From Chitinophaga pinensis DSM 2588 (GTDB taxonomy: Bacteria > Bacteroidota > Bacteroidia > Chitinophagales > Chitinophagaceae), in assembly GCF_000024005.1 (NCBI RefSeq), contig NC_013132.1, positions 1,488,001-1,552,000 on the forward strand: DNA of 64,000 nt. Direction: 5' to 3'. Under the pieces are notes generated by a model that was not told the DNA's origin, ran no database searches, and saw only the letters and a list, made by a program, of their open reading frames with translations. This document shows positions 17,744 through 26,892 of the stretch, piece after piece (positions within the stretch are counted from its first letter, which is position 1; every line of letters begins with the position of its first letter). The position numbers were made by a program, and so were the translations under genes.

Positions 17744-18957
17744 CCCTTCACTGCCAGCAGCAGCTCCAGATCTGTATACTTTAATTTGAATTTTTCGCTG
17801 AGGTGATAGTTGGTCAGCGCGCCTTTGTACAGATAGATACCATTACGTACACCGCGTTTGATCCATACCAGGTTTTCAAAGCCTCCGTCATCGGCGGCTT
17901 CCAGCAGCAGCGGCATCAGCACATTGCTGATCGCTTCTGATGCTGTACGGGCAAATCCGGATGGGATATTAGGTACGCAATAGTGTACGACGTCGTATTT
18001 CTTAAATACCGGATTCTCGTGGCTGGTGATCTCAGAAGTTTCGAAACAGCCACCACGGTCTATACTTACGTCAACGATTACAGAGCCGGCCTTCATATTG
18101 CTGACCATTGCTTCTGTTACAACAATAGGGGTACGGCCATTCTGAGAGGAGAGTGCACCTACCGCTACGTCGGCATTACGGAGTTGTTCTGCCAGCACCT
18201 TAGGTTGCATAACAGAAGTGAATATACGCACGCCGATGTTATTCTGCAGGCGTTTCAGCTTATAGATATTATTGTCGAATACTTTTACGGAAGCGCCCAG
18301 GGCCATCGCAGTCCTGGCGGCAAATTCGCCTACGATACCAGCCCCGATGATGACTACCTTGGTAGGCGGGATCCCTGTTACGCCACCCAATAAGATACCC
18401 TTTCCTTTATTGCTGTTACTGAGGTACTGACCGGCCAGCAGCATGACTGCGCCACCGGCAATTTCACTCATTGCCCTTACAATCGGATAGGTACCTGCAT
18501 CGTCTTTCAGGTTCTCAAAAGAAAGCAGGGTAATCCTTTTTTCCATCATCTTCTGTACCTGCTCAATTTTGAGTGCGGCAAGATGAATAGGAGAAATAAC
18601 GATCTGGTGGGGACGTAGCAGTTCTATTTCCTCGTCATTGAGGGGAGCAGATTTTACGATGATCTCTGCCTTAAAGACTTCTTTTTTGTCATATAGGATT
18701 TCAGCGCCAGCTTCTGAGTAATCGGTATCATAAAAATGAGAACCGTCGCCTGCTTTATGTTCAACCACTATATGATGACCATTGTTGGCCAGTATACTTA
18801 CTGCATCTGGTGTTAATGCAATACGGTTTTCCTGGAAGGAATTTTCTTTTGGTATACCTATAAATAAACGGGAATTTTTCTGAGGAATATCCAGCGTTTC
18901 TTCCAGTGGTGAATATGTAAAGCCAGCACTCACAACAGGTTTTTGCCTTTGCTCCAT
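17740..18957 (-). CDS. ald: Alanine dehydrogenase
   Basis: A 405-residue NAD-dependent enzyme of the alanine dehydrogenase / pyridine-nucleotide transhydrogenase alpha family, converting alanine to pyruvate and ammonia. Visible landmarks are IGIPKENSFQENRIALTPDAV (substrate site), the Rossmann loop VVIIGAGIVGEFAARTAMALGASVKVFD, and VDVSIDRGGCFETSEITSHENPVF near the active site. The N-terminal extension of about 30 residues (MEQRQKPVVSAGFTYSPLEE) is typical of the Bacteroidota form. tsaE lies upstream on the same strand with a 67-bp gap. Confidence 0.93.
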   Translation of the reverse strand: MEQRQKPVVSAGFTYSPLEETLDIPQKNSRLFIGIPKENSFQENRIALTPDAVSILANNGHHIVVEHKAGDGSHFYDTDYSEAGAEILYDKKEVFKAEIIVKSAPLNDEEIELLRPHQIVISPIHLAALKIEQVQKMMEKRITLLSFENLKDDAGTYPIVRAMSEIAGGAVMLLAGQYLSNSNKGKGILLGGVTGIPPTKVVIIGAGIVGEFAARTAMALGASVKVFDNNIYKLKRLQNNIGVRIFTSVMQPKVLAEQLRNADVAVGALSSQNGRTPIVVTEAMVSNMKAGSVIVDVSIDRGGCFETSEITSHENPVFKKYDVVHYCVPNIPSGFARTASEAISNVLMPLLLEAADDGGFENLVWIKRGVRNGIYLYKGALTNYHLSEKFKLKYTDLELLLAVKG

Positions 18958-19024
18958 ATGATTATCAAGATTGGTCCGGGTGATTTTTTCCGAGTATCCA
19001 AAGATACGTCATTTGTTGAAAGCA

Positions 19025-19447
19025 TTATCCGGCGCGTAAAAGCCTTTTTTTATCCGGTAACACTGATAACTGCAGCCGGATGGTATCCGGAGGCAGCAGA
19101 TCGTTAATGATGTCAGGCCATTCTACGAAACTGATTGCATGATCGCGGTATATGGTATCTTCTACGCCGGCAGCGATGGCCTCTTCTTCGTCTTTGAGAC
19201 GATAGAGATCGAGGTGATAAATGCTATACTGCTGGCCATTTTCCCTGAAAGCATATTCATTGATAATGGAAAAAGTGGGACTGGCAGTCGCATCTTCTAC
19301 ACCTCTGGCGGCGCATAAAGCTTTTATAAACGTGGTTTTACCTGCTCCCATCGGGCCTTCCAGGGTAAATATATGTTGCCCCTTGTAATGTTGCCAGAAG
19401 CTTTCAGCCGTGGCAGGCAGATCTTCCTGAGAAAATGTCCATTCCAT
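19025..19447 (-). CDS. tsaE: tRNA threonylcarbamoyladenosine biosynthesis ATPase TsaE
   Basis: A 140-residue P-loop protein required, with TsaB and TsaD, for the t6A37 modification of ANN-decoding tRNAs. It has Walker A GPMGAGKTT at residues 31-39, the SPTFSIINEY switch region, and HLDLYRLKDEEEAIAAGVEDT followed by FVEWPDI, all family hallmarks. The length is normal. It precedes ald on the minus strand and diverges from copA. Confidence 0.96.
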   Translation of the reverse strand: MEWTFSQEDLPATAESFWQHYKGQHIFTLEGPMGAGKTTFIKALCAARGVEDATASPTFSIINEYAFRENGQQYSIYHLDLYRLKDEEEAIAAGVEDTIYRDHAISFVEWPDIINDLLPPDTIRLQLSVLPDKKRLLRAG

Positions 19448-19490
19448 GCAGTAAATTTAGCTAATTACTATGTCATTGGTTGCTACCCAG

Positions 19491-19605
19491 TTGCATTAAA
19501 AATCCCGGTACCCGGAACGGATTGATAATCTGTATGATAAGCCCGTATGCCGATACTTCGTTGCATTAATATTTTATTCGCGTAAAACGGGGCATGGTAC
19601 CTTTG
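19491..19605 (+). promoter_or_regulatory. Promoter region of the copper ATPase gene
   Basis: TACCTTTG at 19598-19605 matches the TAnnTTTG -7 element, 37 bp before the ATG. No good -33 TTTG is present, which would fit an activator-dependent promoter. The nonamer TTGCATTAA occurs twice in direct orientation at 19491-19499 and 19561-19569, 70 bp apart, and may be a regulator site. Confidence 0.42.
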
Positions 19606-19642
19606 TAGTGGTATTTTGATATTAATATTTATTCAGTAGAAC

Positions 19643-21748
19643 ATGGAAACGATCAGTTGTAAAGTAAGGGGTATGCATTGCACCAATTGCGCGCAATCGG
19701 TGTCCAGGTACCTTGAACATAAAGGTATGCAGGACGTAAATGTGAGCTTTGCCACAGAAGAGTTGAGTTTTACCCTGCCGGAAGGCGTTACATCCGCTAC
19801 TGAAGTACTGAATGGCATTAACCAGATGGGCTATCAGATACTATTGCCTGACCAGCCTCTGCCTAAAGCCGCATTTCTCAATACCCTTAGTTTTAAATTC
19901 ATTTTCTGCGCCATATTTACCGCTCCATTGTTACTGCATATGTGGGTAAACTGGGGGTGGTTGCACAACCCATATGTACAGCTGGCCCTGTCTACACCGG
20001 TATACCTGGTGGGATTATGGCACTTTGGGCGTAGCGCATGGCGCTCCCTGGTCAACAGACTGGCCAATATGGACGTACTGATCACATTGGGTGCTACCGC
20101 TGCCTATGGTTACAGCCTTACAGGTACTTTACTGCATCTTGGCGGTGAGTATATGTTCTATGAAACGGCTGCCGCGATCATTACCCTCGTTTTCCTGGGT
20201 AATCTGCTGGAGGAGCGTTCTGTTAAACAAACAACTACCGCGATTGCGGATCTTGCACGTATGCAGGTCACCACGGCACGGCTGATCACCGACCACGGAA
20301 ATCACGAACATATCCATGCTGTCGATAATCGGACACTGAAACCAGGAGATAAAGTATTAGTCAATACGGGTGACAAAATCCCGATGGATGGCACTATTTA
20401 CTGGGGTAACGGATATATCAACGAGTCCATGATCACCGGTGAAAGCACACCCATATCAAAAAAAGAGAAAGATAAGGTAATCGGTGGCACCATCATGGAA
20501 GATGGTAGTATCAAGATGTTCATTACCGCTACAGGAAAGGATACTGTATTGTCCTATATCATAGAACTGGTCAAACAGGCCCAGGGCAGCAAACCCGATA
20601 TGCAAAGACTGGCGGACAGGATCAGTGGTATTTTTGTACCCCTGGTACTGGGTATTTCCATTGCCACTTTCCTCGGATGGCTGCTTTTCAGCCAGGTAAC
20701 GACCGGAGAAGCCATTATGAAGAGTATTGCCGTACTGGTGATTGCCTGTCCCTGTGCGATGGGACTGGCTACACCGGCAGCCGTTATGGTCGGATTGGGA
20801 CGCGCTGCTAATAATGGTATCCTGATAAAGGGAGCCAACACACTGGAAGCCTTTAAGGATATTAAATATGTGGTGCTGGATAAAACCGGTACCCTCACCA
20901 CTGGTAAATTACAGATAGGTAATTATCATTTTGAAGGCATAAGCGAACAGGCGTTCAAAGCCACGGTATATAGCCTGGAAAAATATTCCTCCCATCCGAT
21001 TGCCCGTTCTCTTTCTGCTCAATGGAAGGGAGAGGGAGAAGCCGGATTATTGCAGGTCAGAGAGATCAAAGGCCGCGGTATGCAGGCAAAAGACACACAG
21101 GGCAATGAATGGCAGCTGGGCTCCTATACAATGGCGGAAAACGCTACCAAAGATGACAGTCATAACATCTACCTGCTGAAAAACGGGCAACTGGCCGGCT
21201 GGATCGACTTTACCGACGAAATCAGACCTGATGCCGCCCAGATGGTGCAGCTGTTAAAACACAGGGGGATCAAGCCGGTACTGCTGAGTGGAGATACAGA
21301 AAGAAAATGCCGGGAACTGGCCGCACAGGTAGGTATTACCGAGGTATTTGCCGGACAAACACCTGAACAGAAGCTACAGAAGATCGATGCACTGATGAAA
21401 GAAGCCGCTGTGGCAATGGTAGGCGATGGCATCAATGACGCGCCTGCGCTGGCAAGGGCCAGCATAGGTATCTCTCTGAGTGATGCTACACATGTGGCCA
21501 TGCAGAGCGCCAATGTGATCCTGCTGAATAACCGTCTATCTTCACTGCCGCTGGCACTGGGATTAGGACGACATACCTACCTGACAATCAAACAGAACCT
21601 CTTCTGGGCATTTATTTATAATATCATTGCTATTCCTTTCGCTGCATTTGGCGTATTAAGCCCCATTTCAGGCGCCGGCGTGATGGCCTTGTCAGATATT
21701 GTTCTGGCAGTGAACTCAGTCAGATTACGCTATAAAAAGGTGGTCTGA
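19643..21748 (+). CDS. copA: Copper-translocating P-type ATPase
   Basis: A 701-residue P1B-1-type ATPase that exports Cu(I). A single N-terminal heavy-metal domain carries C13 and C16 (GMHCTNCAQS). Membrane segments precede the actuator domain (MITGESTPISK), the transport-site CPC motif is C369-P370-C371, the phosphorylated Asp is D413 in DKTGTLTTGK, and the hinge GDGINDAPALA is intact. The final membrane pair has NLFWAFIYNIIAIPFAAFG, as in copper pumps. It stands alone with a candidate promoter; no copper chaperone or CsoR/CueR gene is adjacent. Confidence 0.95.
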   Translation: METISCKVRGMHCTNCAQSVSRYLEHKGMQDVNVSFATEELSFTLPEGVTSATEVLNGINQMGYQILLPDQPLPKAAFLNTLSFKFIFCAIFTAPLLLHMWVNWGWLHNPYVQLALSTPVYLVGLWHFGRSAWRSLVNRLANMDVLITLGATAAYGYSLTGTLLHLGGEYMFYETAAAIITLVFLGNLLEERSVKQTTTAIADLARMQVTTARLITDHGNHEHIHAVDNRTLKPGDKVLVNTGDKIPMDGTIYWGNGYINESMITGESTPISKKEKDKVIGGTIMEDGSIKMFITATGKDTVLSYIIELVKQAQGSKPDMQRLADRISGIFVPLVLGISIATFLGWLLFSQVTTGEAIMKSIAVLVIACPCAMGLATPAAVMVGLGRAANNGILIKGANTLEAFKDIKYVVLDKTGTLTTGKLQIGNYHFEGISEQAFKATVYSLEKYSSHPIARSLSAQWKGEGEAGLLQVREIKGRGMQAKDTQGNEWQLGSYTMAENATKDDSHNIYLLKNGQLAGWIDFTDEIRPDAAQMVQLLKHRGIKPVLLSGDTERKCRELAAQVGITEVFAGQTPEQKLQKIDALMKEAAVAMVGDGINDAPALARASIGISLSDATHVAMQSANVILLNNRLSSLPLALGLGRHTYLTIKQNLFWAFIYNIIAIPFAAFGVLSPISGAGVMALSDIVLAVNSVRLRYKKVV

Positions 21749-21797
21749 GTATTGCATCCTGTAGGTGCAGATTCTTTATTTTTACACCTGCTCAGAT

Positions 21798-23702
21798 ATG
21801 CTCAATCCATCCGACATACTCAAGAAGTTCTGGGGATACGAACAATTCCGTCCTTTACAGGAAGATATCATACAGTCGATCATCAACGGAAAAGATACCC
21901 TTGCATTGCTGCCTACGGGTGGTGGTAAGTCTATTTGTTTCCAGGTGCCGGCATTGATGAAACCAGGATTATGCCTGGTCGTCACGCCGTTGATCGCGTT
22001 GATGAAAGACCAGGTAGCAAACCTGCAGAAGCGGAATATACCCGCTGCCGCCATCTATGCCGGTATGTATTATCAGGATGTGGAACGGCTGCTGGAAGAT
22101 GCCCGCAGAGGAAAGTATAAATTCCTGTATGTTTCTCCGGAGCGTTTGCAGAGTAAACGTTTCCTGGAATATTGCGATGGTATGCCGGTGAATCTGCTGG
22201 CTATTGATGAAGCACACTGTATTTCACAGTGGGGATATGATTTTCGTCCTGCTTATCTGGATATAGCAGCTATCAGGGGATATTTCCCGGGAGTGCCTGT
22301 ACTGGCGCTCACCGCATCTGCTACTCCTGAAGTACAGCAGGATATCTGTGAAAAGCTGCTGATGAAACGGGCGGCTATATTTACCAAAAGCTTTGCCCGT
22401 TCTAATCTTTCCTATAGTGTTATCGAAGAAGATAATAAACCTGAAAAACTGAAGCACATCCTGCAAAGAGTACCCGGCAGTGCGATCGTCTATTGCCGTA
22501 ACCGGAAACGTACGCGGGAGATTGCCGATATGCTGGAACAGGAGGGGATTTCTGCTACCTATTATCACGCGGGACTGACCGGAGATGAACGTACTGCACG
22601 GCAGGAATTGTGGATCAACAGCCGTATACGGGTGATTGCCTGTACCAATGCATTCGGTATGGGGATCGACAAACCGGATGTACGGCTGGTAGTACATTAT
22701 GATGCTACGGATGCGCTGGAGGCTTACTATCAGGAAGCGGGCCGCGCAGGAAGAGATGAAAAGAAGGCATATGCCGTACTCTTATACCAACAGCAGGAAC
22801 TGAATGAAATGGTTCAGGCAATGCAATTACAGTTCCCCGAAATACCCGAGATCCGTGAAGTGTATCAAAGTCTGGTTAACTATCTGCAGGTGGCTGTGGG
22901 CAGCGCAGAAGGAGTATATTACGATTTTGATATCAATGATTTTGTAAGAAAATTTAATCTCAATATCACGATTACCTATAGTGCGTTACGCATATTGGAA
23001 CAGGAAGGTATACTGCAACTGAGTGAAAGTGTGTTCATGCCTTCAAGAGTAGAGTTTGTGATCAGTAAGCAGACGTTGTATGATTTTACTGATATGCAAG
23101 CGGACTTCGAACCAATCACCCAGACATTACTGCGCACGTATGAAGGTGTTTTTGATACGCCGGTGCCGGTGTATGAAAAACAACTTGCACGTATTTTAAG
23201 AAAGCCTGAACCACAGATTGTACAATGGTTACAGCAATTACATCAACGGGGAATCATTAAGTATAATCAGCGTAAAGAAGAACCGCAATTGTGCTTTTCG
23301 CAGGAGCGGGTATCAGCGCAACGTCTGCAGATAGATGCGGGGAAGATAAAAGAGCGTATGCAGGCTTATAAAGCGCGGTTGGATGCCATGATGAATTATG
23401 TGGAGAACAGAGAGGTCTGTCGTACACAATTGCTGGTAAGGTATTTTGGTGAGAAAAATACAGCAGAATGTGGTACCTGTGATGTGTGTATAGAGAAAAG
23501 AAAAAAGCCCCTGGAAGCGAAGGCAGGTGCAACAATTGCCAGTCAGTTAATAGCGCAGTTAGGGAATGAACCGGAGGAGTGGCATGTAGTGAGAAACCGG
23601 CTTTTAGCTATTGAGGAAGACGCACTGCTGGAAGTGATGCAGTTCCTGATCCTGGAGGAAAAAGCAGGTCGGGACGCCGATGGAAAAGTATATCTCAGAT
23701 AA
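21798..23702 (+). CDS. recQ: ATP-dependent DNA helicase RecQ
   Basis: A 3'-5' DNA helicase of 634 residues counted from the ATG at 21798 (MLNPSDILKKFWGYEQFRPLQ); a GTG 33 bp upstream is possible but less likely. Walker A is LLPTGGGKSICFQVPAL, the Walker B/aromatic loop AIDEAHCISQWGYDFRP, and motif VI QEAGRAGRDEKKA. A zinc-binding RQC region follows with C-x16-C-x2-C-x2-C (CRTQLLVRYFGEKNTAECGTC split across about 549-570). There is no C-terminal HRDC domain, as in many Bacteroidota short RecQ proteins. It ends in a very long terminator. Confidence 0.95.
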   Translation: MLNPSDILKKFWGYEQFRPLQEDIIQSIINGKDTLALLPTGGGKSICFQVPALMKPGLCLVVTPLIALMKDQVANLQKRNIPAAAIYAGMYYQDVERLLEDARRGKYKFLYVSPERLQSKRFLEYCDGMPVNLLAIDEAHCISQWGYDFRPAYLDIAAIRGYFPGVPVLALTASATPEVQQDICEKLLMKRAAIFTKSFARSNLSYSVIEEDNKPEKLKHILQRVPGSAIVYCRNRKRTREIADMLEQEGISATYYHAGLTGDERTARQELWINSRIRVIACTNAFGMGIDKPDVRLVVHYDATDALEAYYQEAGRAGRDEKKAYAVLLYQQQELNEMVQAMQLQFPEIPEIREVYQSLVNYLQVAVGSAEGVYYDFDINDFVRKFNLNITITYSALRILEQEGILQLSESVFMPSRVEFVISKQTLYDFTDMQADFEPITQTLLRTYEGVFDTPVPVYEKQLARILRKPEPQIVQWLQQLHQRGIIKYNQRKEEPQLCFSQERVSAQRLQIDAGKIKERMQAYKARLDAMMNYVENREVCRTQLLVRYFGEKNTAECGTCDVCIEKRKKPLEAKAGATIASQLIAQLGNEPEEWHVVRNRLLAIEEDALLEVMQFLILEEKAGRDADGKVYLR

Positions 23703-23710
23703 TATGATTT

Positions 23711-23764
23711 TTATATAAAGCGAAAGCCGTCGCGCCTTTGGCGGACGGCTTTCGCTTTATATAA
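23711..23764. terminator. Very long bidirectional terminator between recQ and the oxidoreductase gene
   Basis: A perfect 21-bp stem (23711-23731 with the complement at 23744-23764) continues inward with CGCC/GGCG after one bulged G. AT-rich outer ends supply A/U tracts on both strands, so it serves both convergent genes. Confidence 0.9.
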
Positions 23765-23774
23765 AATGATTGTT

Positions 23775-24821
23775 TTACAGTTTAACGATACTGCCGGTTT
23801 TGCTGCTTTCAAATGCGGCTTCAATAACACGGATCACATTGACTGCATCAGTAGGCTGAACCGGTACAGGTGCGCCGTTTGCAATAGCGGCATACATACC
23901 GTCAAAGTATTCCAGGTAATTACCTTTTGGTGATGGCAGGTATTTTCTGATTACTTCTCCGTCTTTCTCTGTGTGTATCAGACCCCATTCATGAATGCCT
24001 TCTATACCCCATCCAGGAGCGCCAGGCATGAGTCCCTGTTGCAGCATTGTTTCCTGTGTATCAGCCTTTGTTTTAATGAAAGAACCTTTACGGCCATGGA
24101 ACTGATAAGAAGGAATAGGCTCTCTGGTGATGTAGCTGCATTTTAAACGAACACGCAGTTTATCGTAGAAGAATACCAGTTCGAAATAATCGTCCACCAG
24201 GGATTCTTTCCGGATGATACGGATATCAGCCCAGATCCCGTCAGGCATGCCGAACAGTTGCAGTGCCTGATCTACCAGGTGAGATCCGAGGTCATACAGT
24301 CCGCCGGTTCCTGGCAATGCCGCTTCTTTATGTTTCTTGTAACTGAGTTCTTCGCGGTAGCGGTCATAATGAATTTCTGCTTCCAGGATATCACCCAGGT
24401 CACCACTGCTGATCACCTGTTGTACGATCTTGAAATCGCTATCAAAACGTCTGTTATGGTATACGCTCAGTAAAAGACCTTTGCTTTTGGCCAGTTCCAC
24501 CAGTTCCTGTCCTTCTTCGGATGCAACGGTGAACGGTTTTTCTACGATCACATGTTTGCCCGCATTCAGCGCAGCTTTGGTGTATTCGTAGTGTGTATAG
24601 TTGGGCGTGTTTACAACGATCAGTTCCAGGCTGTCATCCTGGAGCATTTCTTCTACACTTTTGTACACCTTTACATCAGGATATCTTTCCTGAGCCATGT
24701 GTTTACTTCTTTCCACCACAGCCGTGAATGCAAATCCGGGATGTACATGAATAAAAGGTGCGTGAAAAACGTGGCCTGACATGCCATAGGCGCATATGCC
24801 GGTTTTGATGATTTTTTCCAT
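23775..24821 (-). CDS. Gfo/Idh/MocA-family NAD(P)-dependent oxidoreductase
   Basis: A 348-residue dehydrogenase with an N-terminal Rossmann fold (GICAYGMSGHVFHAPF at about residues 7-22, where the usual GxGxxG is altered) and the family motif EKPFTVASEEGQEL at about 94-107. The C-terminal domain contains GGLYDLGSHLVDQALQLFG with the conserved Asp and His of the active site. Related proteins oxidise sugars or inositol derivatives; the substrate cannot be told from the sequence. No signal peptide is seen. It appears monocistronic. Confidence 0.9.
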   Translation of the reverse strand: MEKIIKTGICAYGMSGHVFHAPFIHVHPGFAFTAVVERSKHMAQERYPDVKVYKSVEEMLQDDSLELIVVNTPNYTHYEYTKAALNAGKHVIVEKPFTVASEEGQELVELAKSKGLLLSVYHNRRFDSDFKIVQQVISSGDLGDILEAEIHYDRYREELSYKKHKEAALPGTGGLYDLGSHLVDQALQLFGMPDGIWADIRIIRKESLVDDYFELVFFYDKLRVRLKCSYITREPIPSYQFHGRKGSFIKTKADTQETMLQQGLMPGAPGWGIEGIHEWGLIHTEKDGEVIRKYLPSPKGNYLEYFDGMYAAIANGAPVPVQPTDAVNVIRVIEAAFESSKTGSIVKL

Positions 24822-24923
24822 GTAATCTTTAGTTTGATCTATTGAGGCAATAAGATAATAAATCTTGCGAAATGATTATCAATAAAATGTATGACAGGCA
24901 GGAACAGGAAGGGGGAAACCAAT

Positions 24924-24966
24924 AAAAAAGCCTGGCAGAAAGGCGTTTGTGACGCTGCTGCCAGGC
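24924..24966 (-). terminator. Terminator after the DUF1573 gene (minus strand)
   Basis: GCCTGGCAG at 24930-24938 pairs with CTGCCAGGC at 24958-24966, and an inner GCG/CGC pair extends it. The A6 at 24924-24929 becomes the U-tract on the minus strand. Confidence 0.85.
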
Positions 24967-24988
24967 AATAAGGTGATTGTAGCAAGGC

Positions 24989-25390
24989 TTAGTTCTGTAC
25001 AGTTCCGGTCAGATGTAATTCTTTTTCCTGGTCAATGCCTTTGATCTTTACCCAGATCGTTTTGTTTTGTTGTCCAACAGAGTTGGCAGAATAAGTAGTG
25101 GTTACTTTTCCAGATTTACCTGGCAGCACGGGTTCTTTCGTCCATGTAGGAGCGGTGCATCCGCAGCTGGTCCTTACATTTTCAATCAGCACCGGTTGTT
25201 TTTCCACGTTGGTAAACTCAAAATTGACAGTAACAGGTTTGTTAAAAGCAGTGGTACCGAAGTCAACATTTTCCTTTTTGAATTTTACTTTGCTGTCTGC
25301 AGGGTGTTCCGTAGCGGTAGAGGTATTTGTCTGGGCTTGGGTACATAAGAAAAAGAGGCTGACAAAAAGGGTTAAAGCTAATTTCTTCAT
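24989..25390 (-). CDS. DUF1573 domain-containing exported protein
   Basis: A 133-residue protein with a signal peptide (about residues 1-19, MKKLALTLFVSLFFLCTQAQ) and one immunoglobulin-like DUF1573 domain. The family fingerprint is plain: a phenylalanine-rich FGTT strand, FTNVEKQPVLIENVRTSCGC (paired cysteines) and PGKSGKVTTTYSANS. Such proteins are abundant in Bacteroidota and their role is unknown. It lies divergent from the aldo/keto reductase at the left edge of the peptide cluster and is probably not part of it. Confidence 0.9.
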   Translation of the reverse strand: MKKLALTLFVSLFFLCTQAQTNTSTATEHPADSKVKFKKENVDFGTTAFNKPVTVNFEFTNVEKQPVLIENVRTSCGCTAPTWTKEPVLPGKSGKVTTTYSANSVGQQNKTIWVKIKGIDQEKELHLTGTVQN

Positions 25391-25494
25391 GTTATACTTT
25401 TGAGGGTTATAGATAAAGTAAATTTAAAGAAAATGTGGTAAACGCTATAAAGGATTTATTTTAGTGATCCGAAGCCCTTTTTAAACCCTGAAAT

Positions 25495-26781
25495 ATGTTA
25501 CCGATACAACAACTTACTGCCGCCGGATTTGGCGCTTACCGTACATCAGTTAACCAGCAGGAACACCATGAAGCCCTTCTTGCTGCTATATACGCCGGAT
25601 GTAATCTGCTGGATACAGCCAGTAACTATCTGAATGGCGCTTCCGAACGATTGCTCGGCGAGGTGCTGTCAGCGCATCAGCTGAGAGAGAAGGTTTTTAT
25701 TGTAACGAAAGCAGGTTATATACAGGGTGAAAGTTTGCCCCTGTTAGACACTGTAGATAGTCAGCTCTTGGAAGATGAAGTGATTACTTTCTCTGAAAGG
25801 ATGAAGTATTCGATTCATCCGGTATACCTGGAACTACAGCTGACGCTTTCCTTACAACGTATGCAGGTTGATTATGTGGACACCTTCCTGTTGCATAACC
25901 CTGAACATTACTTCCGGCAAACAAACGTGCCAGTGAGTAGAATTGAGTATTACCATCGTATCCGCAAAGCGTTTGAATGGCTGGAAGCACAGGTTGATAA
26001 AGGTCTGATAAGGTACTATGGTATTAGTTCAAATACCTTCCCTTTAGATACGGCAGCCGATGATACGACAAACCTTGATAAACTGCTGGAGATCGCACGT
26101 AGCATTCGTTCTGCGCATCATTTTAAGTTCATACAGTTCCCTTTTAATCTGATTGAGCAGCAGGCGCTTATACCACATCATAATGGGCGTAGCATTATAA
26201 CAGCTGCAAAAGAGAATGATATCATCACCATTGCAAACAGACCACTGAGTAGTCAACAGGGGAATGAGATAATCAGGTTTGCCTCCTATGAGAAAGAAAC
26301 GGCCAAATTGCAGATGGAGAAGGATGTGTTGCTGGTAGAAAAAGTGATGGCATTGATACAACAACGGATGATTAAAAATGATCTTGAAGAAGATGTCTTG
26401 TCATTGCCGGTTGTAAAGATCATTCATGAGAGATGGATGAATATGGGTACTCCGGACGCCGTGGAGCAAGTGTTTCAGACACATTTGTATCCTCTGCTCA
26501 GAACTTTATATGATAACAATATTCCGGTTACGCATAAACGCATATACGAAAAACTGAAGCAGTTATGTAAAGATTACTCGCGAAAAGAACTCACGTTGAA
26601 AGCTGCTGCATGGAGAGATAAATTTGTCCAAAATGGCTTTTTGCCTGCGAATGATAAACGAGAAATTTCAGAGCTAGCTTGTGAATATTGTCTGAAAGCC
26701 GGTGTGGATCACGTTTTGGTAGGAATGACAAAGAAAAGTTATGTAAAGTCGATTGAGCGTTTGTTCTCAATGCGTGACTAA
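25495..26781 (+). CDS. Aldo/keto reductase with an extra C-terminal region
   Basis: A 428-residue protein whose first 290 residues follow the aldo/keto reductase barrel: DTASNYLNGASERLLGEVL holds the catalytic Asp and Tyr, TKAGY the Lys, and TFLLHNPEHY the His, so the tetrad appears complete. It is longer than most members (about 300-330), with an additional helical segment at about 270-390 before the closing GVDHVLVGMTKKSYV strand. It lies 111 bp before the peptide-modification gene on the same strand, so it may be the first gene of the RiPP cluster, reducing a modified residue or a small precursor, or an unrelated neighbour. Confidence 0.8.
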   Translation: MLPIQQLTAAGFGAYRTSVNQQEHHEALLAAIYAGCNLLDTASNYLNGASERLLGEVLSAHQLREKVFIVTKAGYIQGESLPLLDTVDSQLLEDEVITFSERMKYSIHPVYLELQLTLSLQRMQVDYVDTFLLHNPEHYFRQTNVPVSRIEYYHRIRKAFEWLEAQVDKGLIRYYGISSNTFPLDTAADDTTNLDKLLEIARSIRSAHHFKFIQFPFNLIEQQALIPHHNGRSIITAAKENDIITIANRPLSSQQGNEIIRFASYEKETAKLQMEKDVLLVEKVMALIQQRMIKNDLEEDVLSLPVVKIIHERWMNMGTPDAVEQVFQTHLYPLLRTLYDNNIPVTHKRIYEKLKQLCKDYSRKELTLKAAAWRDKFVQNGFLPANDKREISELACEYCLKAGVDHVLVGMTKKSYVKSIERLFSMRD

Positions 26782-26892
26782 ATTTTTTTGGAGGATTCGA
26801 AAATGTTGCTAAATTCGTTTTGAAGATTAAAGAAAGGAAGTAAGAAGTGTTGCCCAATAAAGTAAGACCCATAACATAACATCCACAACACT

